Assembly: GCF_016650635.1 (NCBI RefSeq)
Contig: NZ_JAEKFI010000002.1
Location: 310,001-374,000, forward strand
Length of the DNA: 64,000 nucleotides
DNA from: Pseudomonas sp. TH43
Lineage (GTDB): Bacteria; Pseudomonadota; Gammaproteobacteria; Pseudomonadales; Pseudomonadaceae
Direction: 5' to 3'
Shown one piece after another: positions 18,091 through 26,356 of this stretch. How positions within the stretch are numbered: the first letter of the stretch is position 1; each line of letters starts with the position of its first letter. Below the pieces are notes generated by a model. It made no database searches. It saw nothing but the letters and a program-made list of their open reading frames with translations, and had not been told where the DNA came from. The translations under genes were made by a program, and so were the position numbers.

Positions 18091-18744
18091 ATGAATATGC
18101 GAGTTCCTATTTTTCCTCAAGATCTTGAAAATGGCGGTTTCACTCGACTGGCAAAACGTCTCAAACGAGACTGGTTAGGTACCAGGCCGCTTCGTCTTTC
18201 CGAGGCACAGGAAATCCTCTCACATTGTCTTGGATATTCCAGCTACCATGACGTGGCACAGTCAGCTGAGATACATAACGACGATGTTGACTTCCCTCCT
18301 TTGCAATCGCTGACAGTCGAGTTTCTTCAAACAATTTGCGCTGAGCTTTACGAAAATGGCCACTGCAAAGTCTTTGATCTGGGGGAGCTACAAGAAACGA
18401 TTTATAACTGGCCTTTCTTGCTTCTGAGAGTCTACCGAAATCACTACGGGCACTCGAATAACTACATCGTTAATCAGTCAGTTAAAGCCGCAAATATTGA
18501 GACATTCTTGACCTCCCAAACCCCTCGACCTGAACATCATCCAAAAGACTATAAGATTGGTTTCTCCAGCGAGCAGCTACAGCCAATGACGGAGCACCAC
18601 GACCACCTTTCCTCATCAGCGTACATACCTCGCCATCCTCGTATGGGTGTGTGCCCGAATAATGGGCCCGACGAAACAGTGCAGGGGCTGCGTGCTGCCC
18701 AATACCCATGCATCGACAGCGTTAGCTTGGGCAAAACAAACTGA
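18091..18744 (+). CDS. Unknown protein with a Glyoxalase_8-like N-terminal motif
   Basis: About 217 residues from ATG 18091 (another in-frame ATG is at 18097). Residues 20-50 (RPLRLSEAQEILSHCLGYSS) resemble the short helical motif L.h.QA.ELLA..LGY..WH found in the so-called glyoxalase-related domain of many plasmid and island proteins. The rest, including a His/Pro-rich C-terminus, is not recognised. It is the first cargo gene after the gin operon and may be a stand-alone stress or defence gene, but no function can be assigned. Confidence 0.5.
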   Translation: MNMRVPIFPQDLENGGFTRLAKRLKRDWLGTRPLRLSEAQEILSHCLGYSSYHDVAQSAEIHNDDVDFPPLQSLTVEFLQTICAELYENGHCKVFDLGELQETIYNWPFLLLRVYRNHYGHSNNYIVNQSVKAANIETFLTSQTPRPEHHPKDYKIGFSSEQLQPMTEHHDHLSSSAYIPRHPRMGVCPNNGPDETVQGLRAAQYPCIDSVSLGKTN

Positions 18745-18779
18745 CATGAAAATGGGGTAGCAACCGGGGTCGTTGAATG

Positions 18780-19043
18780 ATTGACATGGACTTCTGATAG
18801 TCGATCCGCTGGAGATCGTCGATGAAATCCAGCGTTATATCCGCGCTCAAATTAGTCCCCGCCTCCCCGTCTTTCGCGAAGAGCTGAGGTTCCAAGAAAT
18901 GGCATGCCGGTTTGCATGGCAATCGGCCGAAATCACTTAAGCAAACGGTAGAGGCCATGGGCTTGGTCTGGCACGGTACCTACCACCGAGGGATAGATGA
19001 TGCGAGAAATGTTGCTTCCATAGTGAAAGAGATGCTCGCCTGA
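18780..19043 (+). pseudogene. Exonuclease remnant A (internally deleted)
   Basis: The first part matches the coding sequence after the DLEAT motif of the intact exonuclease at 41834-42451 (DPLEIVDEIQRYIRAQISP here; LESLEIVYEFQRFVRPQINP there). It then jumps straight to the C-terminal part (AAATGGCATGCCGG..., AAATCACTTAAGCAAACGGT...) and ends at TGA 19041. About 250 bp of the middle is missing. It is followed by the GC hairpin at 19053-19068. Confidence 0.85.
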
Positions 19044-19052
19044 AGCATGAGC

Positions 19053-19068
19053 CGGGCTCGGGAGCCCG
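19053..19068. terminator. GC hairpin behind exonuclease remnant A
   Basis: CGGGCTCGGGAGCCCG is a near-perfect stem-loop located about 10 bases after the stop. The same hairpin follows the intact exonuclease (42462) and remnants B, E and F with compensating changes. It lacks a long U tract, so it may be a weak terminator or a 3' stabilising structure. Confidence 0.6.
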
Positions 19069-19142
19069 AAGAAGGGATGCCTCCTTCAACGGCATGATCT
19101 CAGCACAGCTGAGTTATGTTGAGCATGCCTTACATGCGAACA

Positions 19143-20297
19143 CTAAGCTTCATTCGCTGCGATGATGTGTTTTGCTCGTTCAAAAAGCTCATCGTAAGTC
19201 ACTATCTCGGGTTGGATTGTATTTCTGCGAAATAATTCGAAGCTCCTGAGATGCTCCCGATTGACCCCGTGCTCGCCAACAAACTGCTCTAGGGAACCAA
19301 CCACCACAAATGCTCTAGGGGAATAGTTGAAAACCTCTTCAGCGGTGGGATATCCATTGTCGTCAGTCAACCGTACTGATTCCTTCAAAGTTTCTGCTGC
19401 GAGGGCCACAGTTCCCTGCACTTGAGCGACCGCGCCTGCAAGCTCATCCGAGGGTGCCCAGCAACCTTCACGATAACTCTTGTTTTTCAACAGGCGCGTC
19501 TTGTGAGTTTTGATTTCGACAAAACAGAGGCTAGAGGCCCAAGCCTTTGTTTTCAGAAGCGCATCCACTCTCTTCCCTGGCTGAGCAACGTCATTACCTC
19601 TGACCGCTTGCTCTAGCTTCTTCCCATCGAGGCCGGACGCATATATGTAGCTAAGGCCATAGCCAAATATCCACGGATTTTTTTCAAAGAATTTTTGCCA
19701 TAGGGCTTCCGGTGTACAGCCTTTCCTTGATTGTATTGTTTGGAAGTAGCCTTCATCCTCCAATAGGGACTTAAAGACTTCGAGCTGCTTTTTTCGGTAT
19801 CCGATTGCGACTACGTCCTGCTTTGTTAGTGAGTTTTTCACGACCTCGGCAATCAGATCTTCGTTTTCCGTGACTAGTTGTTTTGCTTGGAGAGACGTCA
19901 GAGCGATTCGTCTCAGCTCTGAATCGGAAATATTGATTTGGCTGCCGCCTTCAAATGCGACCGCTTGGATATTGGCAAGAAACTCACAGAACCTGCCAAT
20001 CTCCTCTCCGACAAACGAGAAACCACTGCCGTAAGGCTGCCCGGTTTCCGAACTGAATTTTTGAACCGTCAGAACCTGAATCCTTCGAGTGTCCTCGAGG
20101 AACTTTGCCGATATATAGGTTGCCGCTTCCGGTTTGTGCCGGAGCACAGCTTCGTCACGCTCACGACCGTACTCATAGCCGTCTACCGATGGCAACACTT
20201 TGGACGCGATCCGGATAAGCCGCGATTTATCACCAAAGGAGGGAAGCGCGGGACTGATATATGTCTTTCCTGGCTTTGGATTCTGATAGTTATCCAT
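19143..20297 (-). CDS. sduA: Shedu anti-phage nuclease (SduA, DUF4263)
   Basis: A 384-residue protein, close to the size of known Shedu SduA. The C-terminal half holds the DUF4263 PD-(D/E)XK nuclease: NPWIFGYGL at about 207, KRVDALLK with Asp245, and CFVEIKTHKT with Glu261 and Lys263. The variable N-terminal half probably senses or regulates. ATG 20297 is preceded by a strong AGGAGG about 9 bases upstream; longer in-frame starts lack one. Single-gene Shedu systems protect against phages by nicking DNA. The gene stands alone, bracketed by exonuclease remnants A and B. Confidence 0.88.
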   Translation of the reverse strand: MDNYQNPKPGKTYISPALPSFGDKSRLIRIASKVLPSVDGYEYGRERDEAVLRHKPEAATYISAKFLEDTRRIQVLTVQKFSSETGQPYGSGFSFVGEEIGRFCEFLANIQAVAFEGGSQINISDSELRRIALTSLQAKQLVTENEDLIAEVVKNSLTKQDVVAIGYRKKQLEVFKSLLEDEGYFQTIQSRKGCTPEALWQKFFEKNPWIFGYGLSYIYASGLDGKKLEQAVRGNDVAQPGKRVDALLKTKAWASSLCFVEIKTHKTRLLKNKSYREGCWAPSDELAGAVAQVQGTVALAAETLKESVRLTDDNGYPTAEEVFNYSPRAFVVVGSLEQFVGEHGVNREHLRSFELFRRNTIQPEIVTYDELFERAKHIIAANEA

Positions 20298-20413
20298 ACT
20301 CGAAACTCCTCCTGACTTACGCTTGATCGTAAGCCGATCAGACCCTGGCAACAAGTGAACGCTTGCCCTCTACGCCGTATGCTGGGTGAAGCTACCCCTT
20401 CTAGATCCGGGAG

Positions 20414-20511
20414 GTACGGCACTCATCATCGAGGTATCGACCATGCGAGGAACGTGGCGTGGATCGTTAAGGAAAAGCTAGGCTAGTGACGAGCTAGGCC
20501 TTGGGGCCCGA
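20414..20511 (+). pseudogene. Exonuclease remnant B (3' end plus hairpin)
   Basis: GGTATCGACCATGCGAGGAA...GTGGCGTGGATCGTTAAGGA corresponds to the last 75 bases of the intact exonuclease (HRGINDARNVASIIKE). It is followed by TAGGCCTTGGGGCCCGAA, the hairpin equivalent. It lies between the Shedu start and the NUDIX gene, reading towards the latter. Confidence 0.8.
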
Positions 20512-20613
20512 ATGTGCGGTTGCCCATCACATGCGCAATAGGCCGAACGAATCGTTCACTGGTAATCTGCGGCGGTAACATCTCAAGCAATGATGGGCTT
20601 CTTGATGGATTGA

Positions 20614-21084
20614 TCATCCGAATTCACCAGGCATGCTGAGCAATATCTCGCCGAACAAAGTTCGCAGATCGGATGGCAATATTTCTTCGGTGCAAGCCGT
20701 TAACTCACTCTCTGACCACCATTTAATATCACAAATGGCGTCGCGTTCCCGAAGGCTCCAGCTTGTCGTCGAACAATGCTCTGCCCCCACATGCACCGCA
20801 TAATAATGCTCCACCGCAAGTACATAACCTCCGTCCGGCATTTGCCAAGGAAACTCCTTCCGAGCGATGCAGCGTCCAATGGATTTGACTACGACCCCAG
20901 TCTCCTCTTCAAGCTCACGCATAGCGGCGGCTTCAAATGACTCGTCATCCCTTAGCTGCCCACCGGGCGTAGCCCAGTAGCTCATACCTGCCCGCGCACC
21001 TGCCTTGTAAGAGATCTTGAACAGCAGCAGTCTCCGAGCATGGCTGACTAATAAAATGCGAGAAGCTAAACGGCGTCGCGGCAT
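20614..21084 (-). CDS. NUDIX hydrolase
   Basis: A 156-residue protein with a complete NUDIX box, GGQLRDDESFEAAAMRELEE plus ETGV (about residues 41-64), matching G-x5-E-x7-REUxEExGU. It should cleave a nucleoside diphosphate linked to another group, for example a (d)NTP to its monophosphate. It is the last gene of a four-gene minus-strand operon, 20 bp after the DUF7002 gene. In that company its likely substrate is a normal or modified purine nucleotide, which is inference. Confidence 0.88.
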   Translation of the reverse strand: MPRRRLASRILLVSHARRLLLFKISYKAGARAGMSYWATPGGQLRDDESFEAAAMRELEEETGVVVKSIGRCIARKEFPWQMPDGGYVLAVEHYYAVHVGAEHCSTTSWSLRERDAICDIKWWSESELTACTEEILPSDLRTLFGEILLSMPGEFG

Positions 21085-21104
21085 GGTGCCTCCGATGCAT
21101 GACG

Positions 21105-21758
21105 CTAACCGATGACACCTAACACTTCGCTGCCCTTCATCCGTCGAACCTCCACCACAAAATTAGCAATGTCGGGCACAGCGTAATCGACAACCAGTTC
21201 GACTACGGTTTTATCCGGTTTTCCTGAACGCTTAACAGGATAATCTGGAATTCTACGGAAGATGTCTGTACCGCGACGATGCGGTATGGGCCAAGTATTG
21301 CCCGAGTTCATATGGCACAGCCAAATGGCCTCTGCATATGCGGGTATGAACGTCGCCGAATCTAGAGTCAGGACATCGTGCTCGAGCCTGCGATAATCAC
21401 GAGCGCCAAGCAGACCATGAAGACGCTTTTCCTCAGCCCAGAAGAAAACTTTGCTGTTGATCAATTCATACCACTGACGTGGCGTTGTCCCATCGGTGAG
21501 GGCCCTGATCAAGCGCCCCTCAGGCATGGGTTTCTGATCACGGAGCACGATGTGGGACGGGTCTCCAGCTCTCACATCCATCTTCTCCCCTCGATGTTCG
21601 CTCTCGTAATGAGCTCGGTCGCCACCTCCTACTGCGAGGTGATCCAGTACGGCTGTGGCACTCATCAGTCCGCGCGCTCGAATACTATCCCAAGCGCCGC
21701 GTTCGGCCATGTGGTAAACCCGGGGATAAAGCTCGATCATCTTTTCAAGATCCACCAT
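21105..21758 (-). CDS. DUF7002-like protein
   Basis: A 217-residue protein beginning IELYPRVYHMAERGAW, DSIRARGLMSATAVLD, with a central KVFFWAEEKRLHGLL segment. The Y/H at the start and the FW.EE.RL element suggest a DarT/DUF4433-like ADP-ribosyltransferase-type fold; this is a pattern impression, not a proven assignment. The ATG at 21758 directly abuts the TAA of the kinase-synthetase gene with no spacer, so the two are translated together. It may be the toxin or the nucleotide-consuming component of the operon. Confidence 0.6.
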   Translation of the reverse strand: MVDLEKMIELYPRVYHMAERGAWDSIRARGLMSATAVLDHLAVGGGDRAHYESEHRGEKMDVRAGDPSHIVLRDQKPMPEGRLIRALTDGTTPRQWYELINSKVFFWAEEKRLHGLLGARDYRRLEHDVLTLDSATFIPAYAEAIWLCHMNSGNTWPIPHRRGTDIFRRIPDYPVKRSGKPDKTVVELVVDYAVPDIANFVVEVRRMKGSEVLGVIG

Positions 21759-23438
21759 TTATCTCCTGTCAGAACGTGCAGTCCAGTTGCGTCGATCAAT
21801 CAGCGATCGCAAATCACTGGGGTCTGGGTCACGGGTAAACCGTGTGTTGATTAGCGAAACGGGCGCCTGAGATACGCGTTCAAGCTCCTCCACGAATTTG
21901 ATCGTATCTGAATGCAGCTGTTCGAATCGACGAGCGTTACGGTTTGTAGCCTTGAGGTAATCCGCAAAGGTCAGCACGATGTCCGTCGGTGCGTTGAGGG
22001 CGCATGCTTTTCGAAATTGATCCCACTCGAACCAGCCGACCTTACGGTTACGGTTTGTTGTAGACGTTTTCTCGGCGTCGTTTAAAGCGTCTGCCTCAAG
22101 ATCTGCAAATTGTGCAATTTCATCAAAAGTCGTCGGATGTTTGAGCCTTCCCGAGATATGGCCCTCGCTGCCATCGGGGTCGCCAACACGGATAGGCATG
22201 GGGCGAATTACCATCAGGATCTTTCGAACTCTGCTGGGGGATATCCCTGCCTCAGCGAGACATCCTGCAACGTTGGTATCCCGAGAGGTCACGTACGGAT
22301 AGTCCCCATGGAAAATGCTCAAACCACTGCCCTGGGTACCTTCCAGTAGGATGGATTGACCACTGCGGTAAGCCTCCTCCAGTCGGTCTGATGTAGAGCC
22401 ACGATAGTTTCCCAGAGTGCCCACATAAGGTCGCAGCTCATCTACGTCCTTAGCCAACCTGATCGTCGTCTTGCCCCGACTCAAAATGCGCCGTGCAGCT
22501 GCAGCACCGCTTCCACTGCCGGTCGAGGCGATCGTCGAGACCAGATGCACTTGTTCTGCGTCGCGGTCAGCTTCTTCAATGATGGTTGCTTGTGGATCAA
22601 TGAATAAGCGCTCTGGGCCGATGCCACAGTCATCGATCTCTTTCAAAAGCCCAGGTAAATGAATGGTCATGCCGGGCCCTAAAAGCAGTCGCGCTGTCAC
22701 ATCTCGCGACCCCGAAGGCAGATGATGGTATGTATAAGGCCCAGCCGAACTGGCAACGGTGTGTCCGGCGTTAGGCCCACCAACTCGAACCATCACATCG
22801 TACTCACGCGCCAGATAGGCGACGATGTTGCCTTTACCCTCGCTTCCGTACTGCCCGCCAATGAGCACATCTACACACCTAATTTCTGGTGGTGTGTACA
22901 GATGCAAGCGGGCAGCGACACGCACGAGCGTGTCATTTGAGTCGGAACGTTCGGTGTAGATCCGGACGTCAGCATCATCTTTAAGAGCCTGAATTTCCGA
23001 CTGATCCCTGAGTTTATTAACCTCGTCATACGGCGATGGATCGGAATCGCCCTTGACTCGAGTTGCATAACGCTCGTGCAGTGTCGGGTCGCTCGCGTAG
23101 AGGTGAACATGCACAAGGTTGGCTCCGAACGCCTGTCGAAACTTCAGTACCTGTTCGAGTGTAGTTAAGTGATCAACCACTAACGGTCGGCCAGCCTTTT
23201 CCTTCTTGCACATAGCATGGGTCTCAAGAAGCATCCACTGGTCGAAGTCGGCATCATCGAGTTCGCGCCGCCGATCAAGCATCTCTGGTTGTTCCATCCG
23301 GAGACGCCACTGTGGGTCATCAATGAGCCGGCGATTGCTGACCACGGCAAAACCAAATTCCTTTTCCAACAGATTGGCCAATCCACTCTTGCCGCTACAG
23401 GTTTTGCCGCTAATCACCACAATCTGCCGAGTTTCCAT
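21759..23438 (-). CDS. P-loop kinase fused to an adenylosuccinate synthetase-like (PurA/PurZ) domain
   Basis: A 559-residue fusion. Residues 1-180 are a nucleotide-kinase-like P-loop domain (Walker A GKTCSGKS at 11-18). Residues 188-540 are an adenylosuccinate synthetase: GGQYGSEGKGN (194-204), GGPNAGHT with His226, LEGTQG...HGDYPYVTS (365-385) and TTNRNRKVGW near 450. In E. coli PurA the first motif is GTQWGDEGKGK with catalytic Asp13; here that residue is Ser199. The PurA arginine that follows TTG is also replaced (STGSGSG). As I recall, Asp-to-Ser at this site marks phage PurZ, which uses dGMP to make a 2-aminoadenine precursor. A housekeeping purA role is unlikely. Confidence 0.85.
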   Translation of the reverse strand: METRQIVVISGKTCSGKSGLANLLEKEFGFAVVSNRRLIDDPQWRLRMEQPEMLDRRRELDDADFDQWMLLETHAMCKKEKAGRPLVVDHLTTLEQVLKFRQAFGANLVHVHLYASDPTLHERYATRVKGDSDPSPYDEVNKLRDQSEIQALKDDADVRIYTERSDSNDTLVRVAARLHLYTPPEIRCVDVLIGGQYGSEGKGNIVAYLAREYDVMVRVGGPNAGHTVASSAGPYTYHHLPSGSRDVTARLLLGPGMTIHLPGLLKEIDDCGIGPERLFIDPQATIIEEADRDAEQVHLVSTIASTGSGSGAAAARRILSRGKTTIRLAKDVDELRPYVGTLGNYRGSTSDRLEEAYRSGQSILLEGTQGSGLSIFHGDYPYVTSRDTNVAGCLAEAGISPSRVRKILMVIRPMPIRVGDPDGSEGHISGRLKHPTTFDEIAQFADLEADALNDAEKTSTTNRNRKVGWFEWDQFRKACALNAPTDIVLTFADYLKATNRNARRFEQLHSDTIKFVEELERVSQAPVSLINTRFTRDPDPSDLRSLIDRRNWTARSDRR

Positions 23439-23441
23439 GTG

Positions 23442-23981
23442 CTACTTCTCCCAGATATTCATGATCTGATCTGCGATTTCCAAGGGTGTATACTGTTTGG
23501 TGTCCAGAACTTTGTCCGCAAAACCTGCCAACGAACGGGCACTTTGCTCGTTCGGGTGTAGTACGCTTGCTTGGTAGTCTTCGAGATGACTTAAACCACG
23601 CGCAGCGCACCGTTGTTCCAGAACAGACTCTGGCGCGACGATGTGCACGTGCCTCACTACATCTCCAAAATGGAGCCTGAATAACGCTACTTGCTGGGGT
23701 TTGCGGACTGCATCCAGCAACCAGTTATGAGCATCTGGTCGAGCTTCGATGGCCGGACTTGCGACAGACTCTATGAGCCAGGAAAAGTCAGTAGCTCTAT
23801 CGAGAGAGTCGCCGAGCTCTTGGAGGTTACGACGATCAATTGGCTCATTCTGGGCAGCCAGCTGAGCCCGCAGAAAAGAGCCACTGCTAATGGGAACAAA
23901 CCCATGGCGTTCCTGTAGCGAGGCAGAAACTGACGTTTTGCCACCGGCAATCGGGCCGCTCAAAAGAAGTAGTCGCTTCAC
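23442..23981 (-). CDS. Small P-loop nucleotide kinase-like protein
   Basis: About 179 residues if started at GTG 23981 (MKRLLLLSGPIAGGKTS), where an AGGGATCG segment lies upstream. The frame is open to 24089 but without a good start. Walker A GPIAGGKT is followed by FVPISSGSFLRAQL, the layout of adenylate/deoxynucleotide monophosphate kinases. A DAVRKPQQVALFR segment in the middle resembles the Asp-Arg NMP-binding region. It is the first gene of the operon and its TAG lies 3 bp before the fusion gene. A role phosphorylating a purine monophosphate made or used by the operon is inference. Confidence 0.75.
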   Translation of the reverse strand: MKRLLLLSGPIAGGKTSVSASLQERHGFVPISSGSFLRAQLAAQNEPIDRRNLQELGDSLDRATDFSWLIESVASPAIEARPDAHNWLLDAVRKPQQVALFRLHFGDVVRHVHIVAPESVLEQRCAARGLSHLEDYQASVLHPNEQSARSLAGFADKVLDTKQYTPLEIADQIMNIWEK

Positions 23982-24507
23982 GTGATGACGATCCCTGTCT
24001 TGCGAATTCACGCTAAAGCGTAGCTGGCCCAGCGAAGTTGATATGTTTTTTCCACACAAATCAGGCAGTAGATCATTCCGCGAATTCACGTATCCGGAAA
24101 ACGATCCTTTATCACGTCTGACCCAGGGCTTTCATCGCTAACAAAGGGGTCAGATCTCAATAATGGCGTCCGGTATAAACATTACTCAGACTCTCTACAA
24201 TGATCTAATGAACCCGAAGGACTACCTCCTGGTGGAGGCCTTGCAAATTTAGCTGTCACACTGGCCCGCAGTGCCAAGTTCGCCGCTGTTCGACTCCGAC
24301 GTCAAACGCGTCTCGCATTACCAGCAACCTTTCGGTTGTCTTAAGTCGCGAAGGTATGGAATCCACTGGAGAACTATTCATCCGACCTTACGCCTAGGCC
24401 TATCGCGGAACAGTGCTCCTAGCGAAAAAGCCCGGCACTCTGCTCATAATTTTTCGCCATCTCGGATTTGGTTAGTCTTCAGAAACTAACGAATTTGGAG
24501 GGCGATC
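23982..24507. other. Divergent intergenic region
   Basis: About 525 bp between the nucleotide operon (leftward) and the HTH-ParA gene (rightward). It must hold both promoters. I see no gene, no exonuclease scar and no clear palindromic operator; short frames inside it have no support. Confidence 0.55.
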
Positions 24508-25647
24508 ATGGACAACCAACTACGAAAGCATTCGAAAGAGCTCCGCGAGGCTGTCGGTGTCAGCGTCAATCTTGCCGCGATGTGGGCCAACGTTGCCGAG
24601 AGAACCTGGAGATCCTGGGAAACCGATAGCGGCAACGTAACCTCACGCTTACCTTCCCCTGCTGCACTGTGGAGCTTCCTAGCTCGCTCAGGGATCAACC
24701 TACGAAAACTGAGTATTGAGATTGATGTAAAACCACGTGGGCTAGCGCTAGCTATCGCTTCCTACAAAGGGGGTGTTGGAAAGACATCCATCACTGTGAA
24801 CCTCGCAGTCGCACTCGCTGAGCTGGGCTTTCGGGTGGCAGTCGTGACCAATGACTATAACCACCGTTATGCATGCGAAGATGGCGAACAACCATCCACA
24901 GACAGTTGGGCAAGTCGAGTTGGGTTCTTTGATGAGCGCGACCTCATCACATTCCCATCGGCGGTGAAGCAGCGTCGCAAGCGGATTCGCGATCAACTGG
25001 CGGCTTTGCCCCCAAACGAACAAGCGAAGTACCAGTTTGTTCATGCCGATGAATTAGAATCACTGGAACGAAAACAGCGAGCTACGCAAAAACTCAGCGA
25101 ACTGATCGCGCGTCATGATTACGTGTTGCTTGATGTGAACGCTGAGCTCGAACTGGTACGGCGATTTGCAAATCTGGTTGCCGTGGTCGTGGACACCAAT
25201 TGTTCGATGGCTGTGCGCAGCGCTGGGAGATTCGTCTCTGCCCTGAAGAACATCAAATGCCGCGAGACAACACCAAGCTACTTCGGCTTGCTGACAAACT
25301 GTGATGTTGGAGGCGTCAGCAGTGAGCTCGAAGAATTTGTTGGCGATTTTGTGAAGCTGAGTGATGAACAATATCAAGACATCGTCGACTCGAAATACTC
25401 GACCTGCCGGCGCCGCGAGCGCGTGCTCGAGCTGGTCGACTCACTGGAGTTTCCTCCTCTGCACACTGAGCTGACCGGGGCTTACCGGATCGCCATCGAG
25501 ATGCTGGAGGACGCCCCTCCCCCGGGACAGGAATACGGGTATTTCAGCGCATTCGTAGATTTCGCACCGCGCTCACATGCCGCTCGTGAGATGCGCCGCC
25601 TGGCAGATGAACTCATCCATTGGCGACTTCCCAACAACTGGAAGTAA
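24508..25647 (+). CDS. HTH-ParA/MinD-type ATPase
   Basis: A 379-residue protein with an N-terminal helix-turn-helix (LREAVGVSVNLAAMWANVAE then RTWRSWE, about residues 10-35). A ParA/MinD deviant Walker A, SYKGGVGKTSITVNLAVALA, follows at about residue 88. The expected Walker B region reads YVLLDVNAE, so the usual D-x-P-P is degenerate. A GGAGGGCGATC ribosome site precedes ATG 24508. ParA ATPases position DNA or protein cargo; the fused HTH suggests self-regulation or DNA anchoring. No ParB is adjacent. A decayed copy of the same gene follows ginD, so this may be a characteristic accessory of the island family. Confidence 0.78.
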   Translation: MDNQLRKHSKELREAVGVSVNLAAMWANVAERTWRSWETDSGNVTSRLPSPAALWSFLARSGINLRKLSIEIDVKPRGLALAIASYKGGVGKTSITVNLAVALAELGFRVAVVTNDYNHRYACEDGEQPSTDSWASRVGFFDERDLITFPSAVKQRRKRIRDQLAALPPNEQAKYQFVHADELESLERKQRATQKLSELIARHDYVLLDVNAELELVRRFANLVAVVVDTNCSMAVRSAGRFVSALKNIKCRETTPSYFGLLTNCDVGGVSSELEEFVGDFVKLSDEQYQDIVDSKYSTCRRRERVLELVDSLEFPPLHTELTGAYRIAIEMLEDAPPPGQEYGYFSAFVDFAPRSHAAREMRRLADELIHWRLPNNWK

Positions 25648-25872
25648 TATAGAAAACTCGGTTTGCAGGGCATGCTGTTCAACTCGGCACGCGATTCCAC
25701 CACCAAAGAGAAAGTTTACGAAGGTGGGTTCGTTAATCGGTGCTGAGATTGGCTTCGAGATTTTTGGTTTGGTGCCTCATCGGCCAATCCCTCCCAGCGA
25801 CACCAACAACGTGTTGAGTTCTCAGCCTGGCTACTGTCCTGGATGATTAGAAAAACAGAGGAATTCCGCAGA

Positions 25873-26181
25873 ATGCGTTATGCAAATTCAGTGATGACGA
25901 CTTACTACGATGGCCTCGCAGGGTTTGAAAAGGAGCCTTGCGTGGTGATCATTCGTGATAAAGAAATAGTGGTCGAATACCTGCGAAAGGGCCGTCCCTC
26001 AACGTATCGGGGTGAGCTAGAGGGTGAGCAATACCACCTACATTACTTTCCCCAGATCGAAGGTTTTGTCGGAGAAGCCTATCTCAGTCGATCCGAAGGA
26101 AATTTGCTGGATGGCACATGGAACGAGTTTGAAAATGGCTCTAGAGGTGGAGGCACTTGGGACATCCAATTGAACGAGTGA
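25873..26181 (+). CDS. Unknown small protein
   Basis: About 102 residues from ATG 25873, preceded by AGAGGAATTCCGCAG; an ATG at 25843 would add 10 residues. The sequence is soluble and aromatic-rich, with a glycine-rich end (GSRGGGTWDIQLNE). The pattern of short beta-strand-like stretches (CVVIIRDKEIVVEYLRKG) suggests a small beta-rich fold. No family is recognised. It follows the ParA gene by 225 bp and precedes a phosphatase remnant. Confidence 0.5.
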   Translation: MRYANSVMTTYYDGLAGFEKEPCVVIIRDKEIVVEYLRKGRPSTYRGELEGEQYHLHYFPQIEGFVGEAYLSRSEGNLLDGTWNEFENGSRGGGTWDIQLNE

Positions 26182-26183
26182 GC

Positions 26184-26273
26184 TGTATGAGATCGATAAT
26201 CACGTCCCTAATGGTTGTGGTTATATAGTGCCCCGAGCTTTCAGCGATTCGTTGGGGTCAGTGAGTGATTCAG
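26184..26273 (+). pseudogene. 3' remnant of the histidine phosphatase gene
   Basis: GAGATCGATAATCACGTCCC...TAATGGTTGTGG and CAGTGAGTGATTCAGTCA correspond base by base, with scattered changes, to 30978-31072 of the intact histidine phosphatase gene (YEIDNHILNGCGYVVTRAL and WTVSDSID). Everything upstream of the last 35 or so codons is gone. It precedes the TIR module in the same way as exonuclease scars precede the others. Confidence 0.8.
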
Positions 26274-26356
26274 TCAGGGGCGTCCATTTCTTCACTGCGA
26301 GCTGATTTGAGTGAGCAAAGCAAGGCGGGACGCGACAGTCTGCCTTGCAGCATGAC

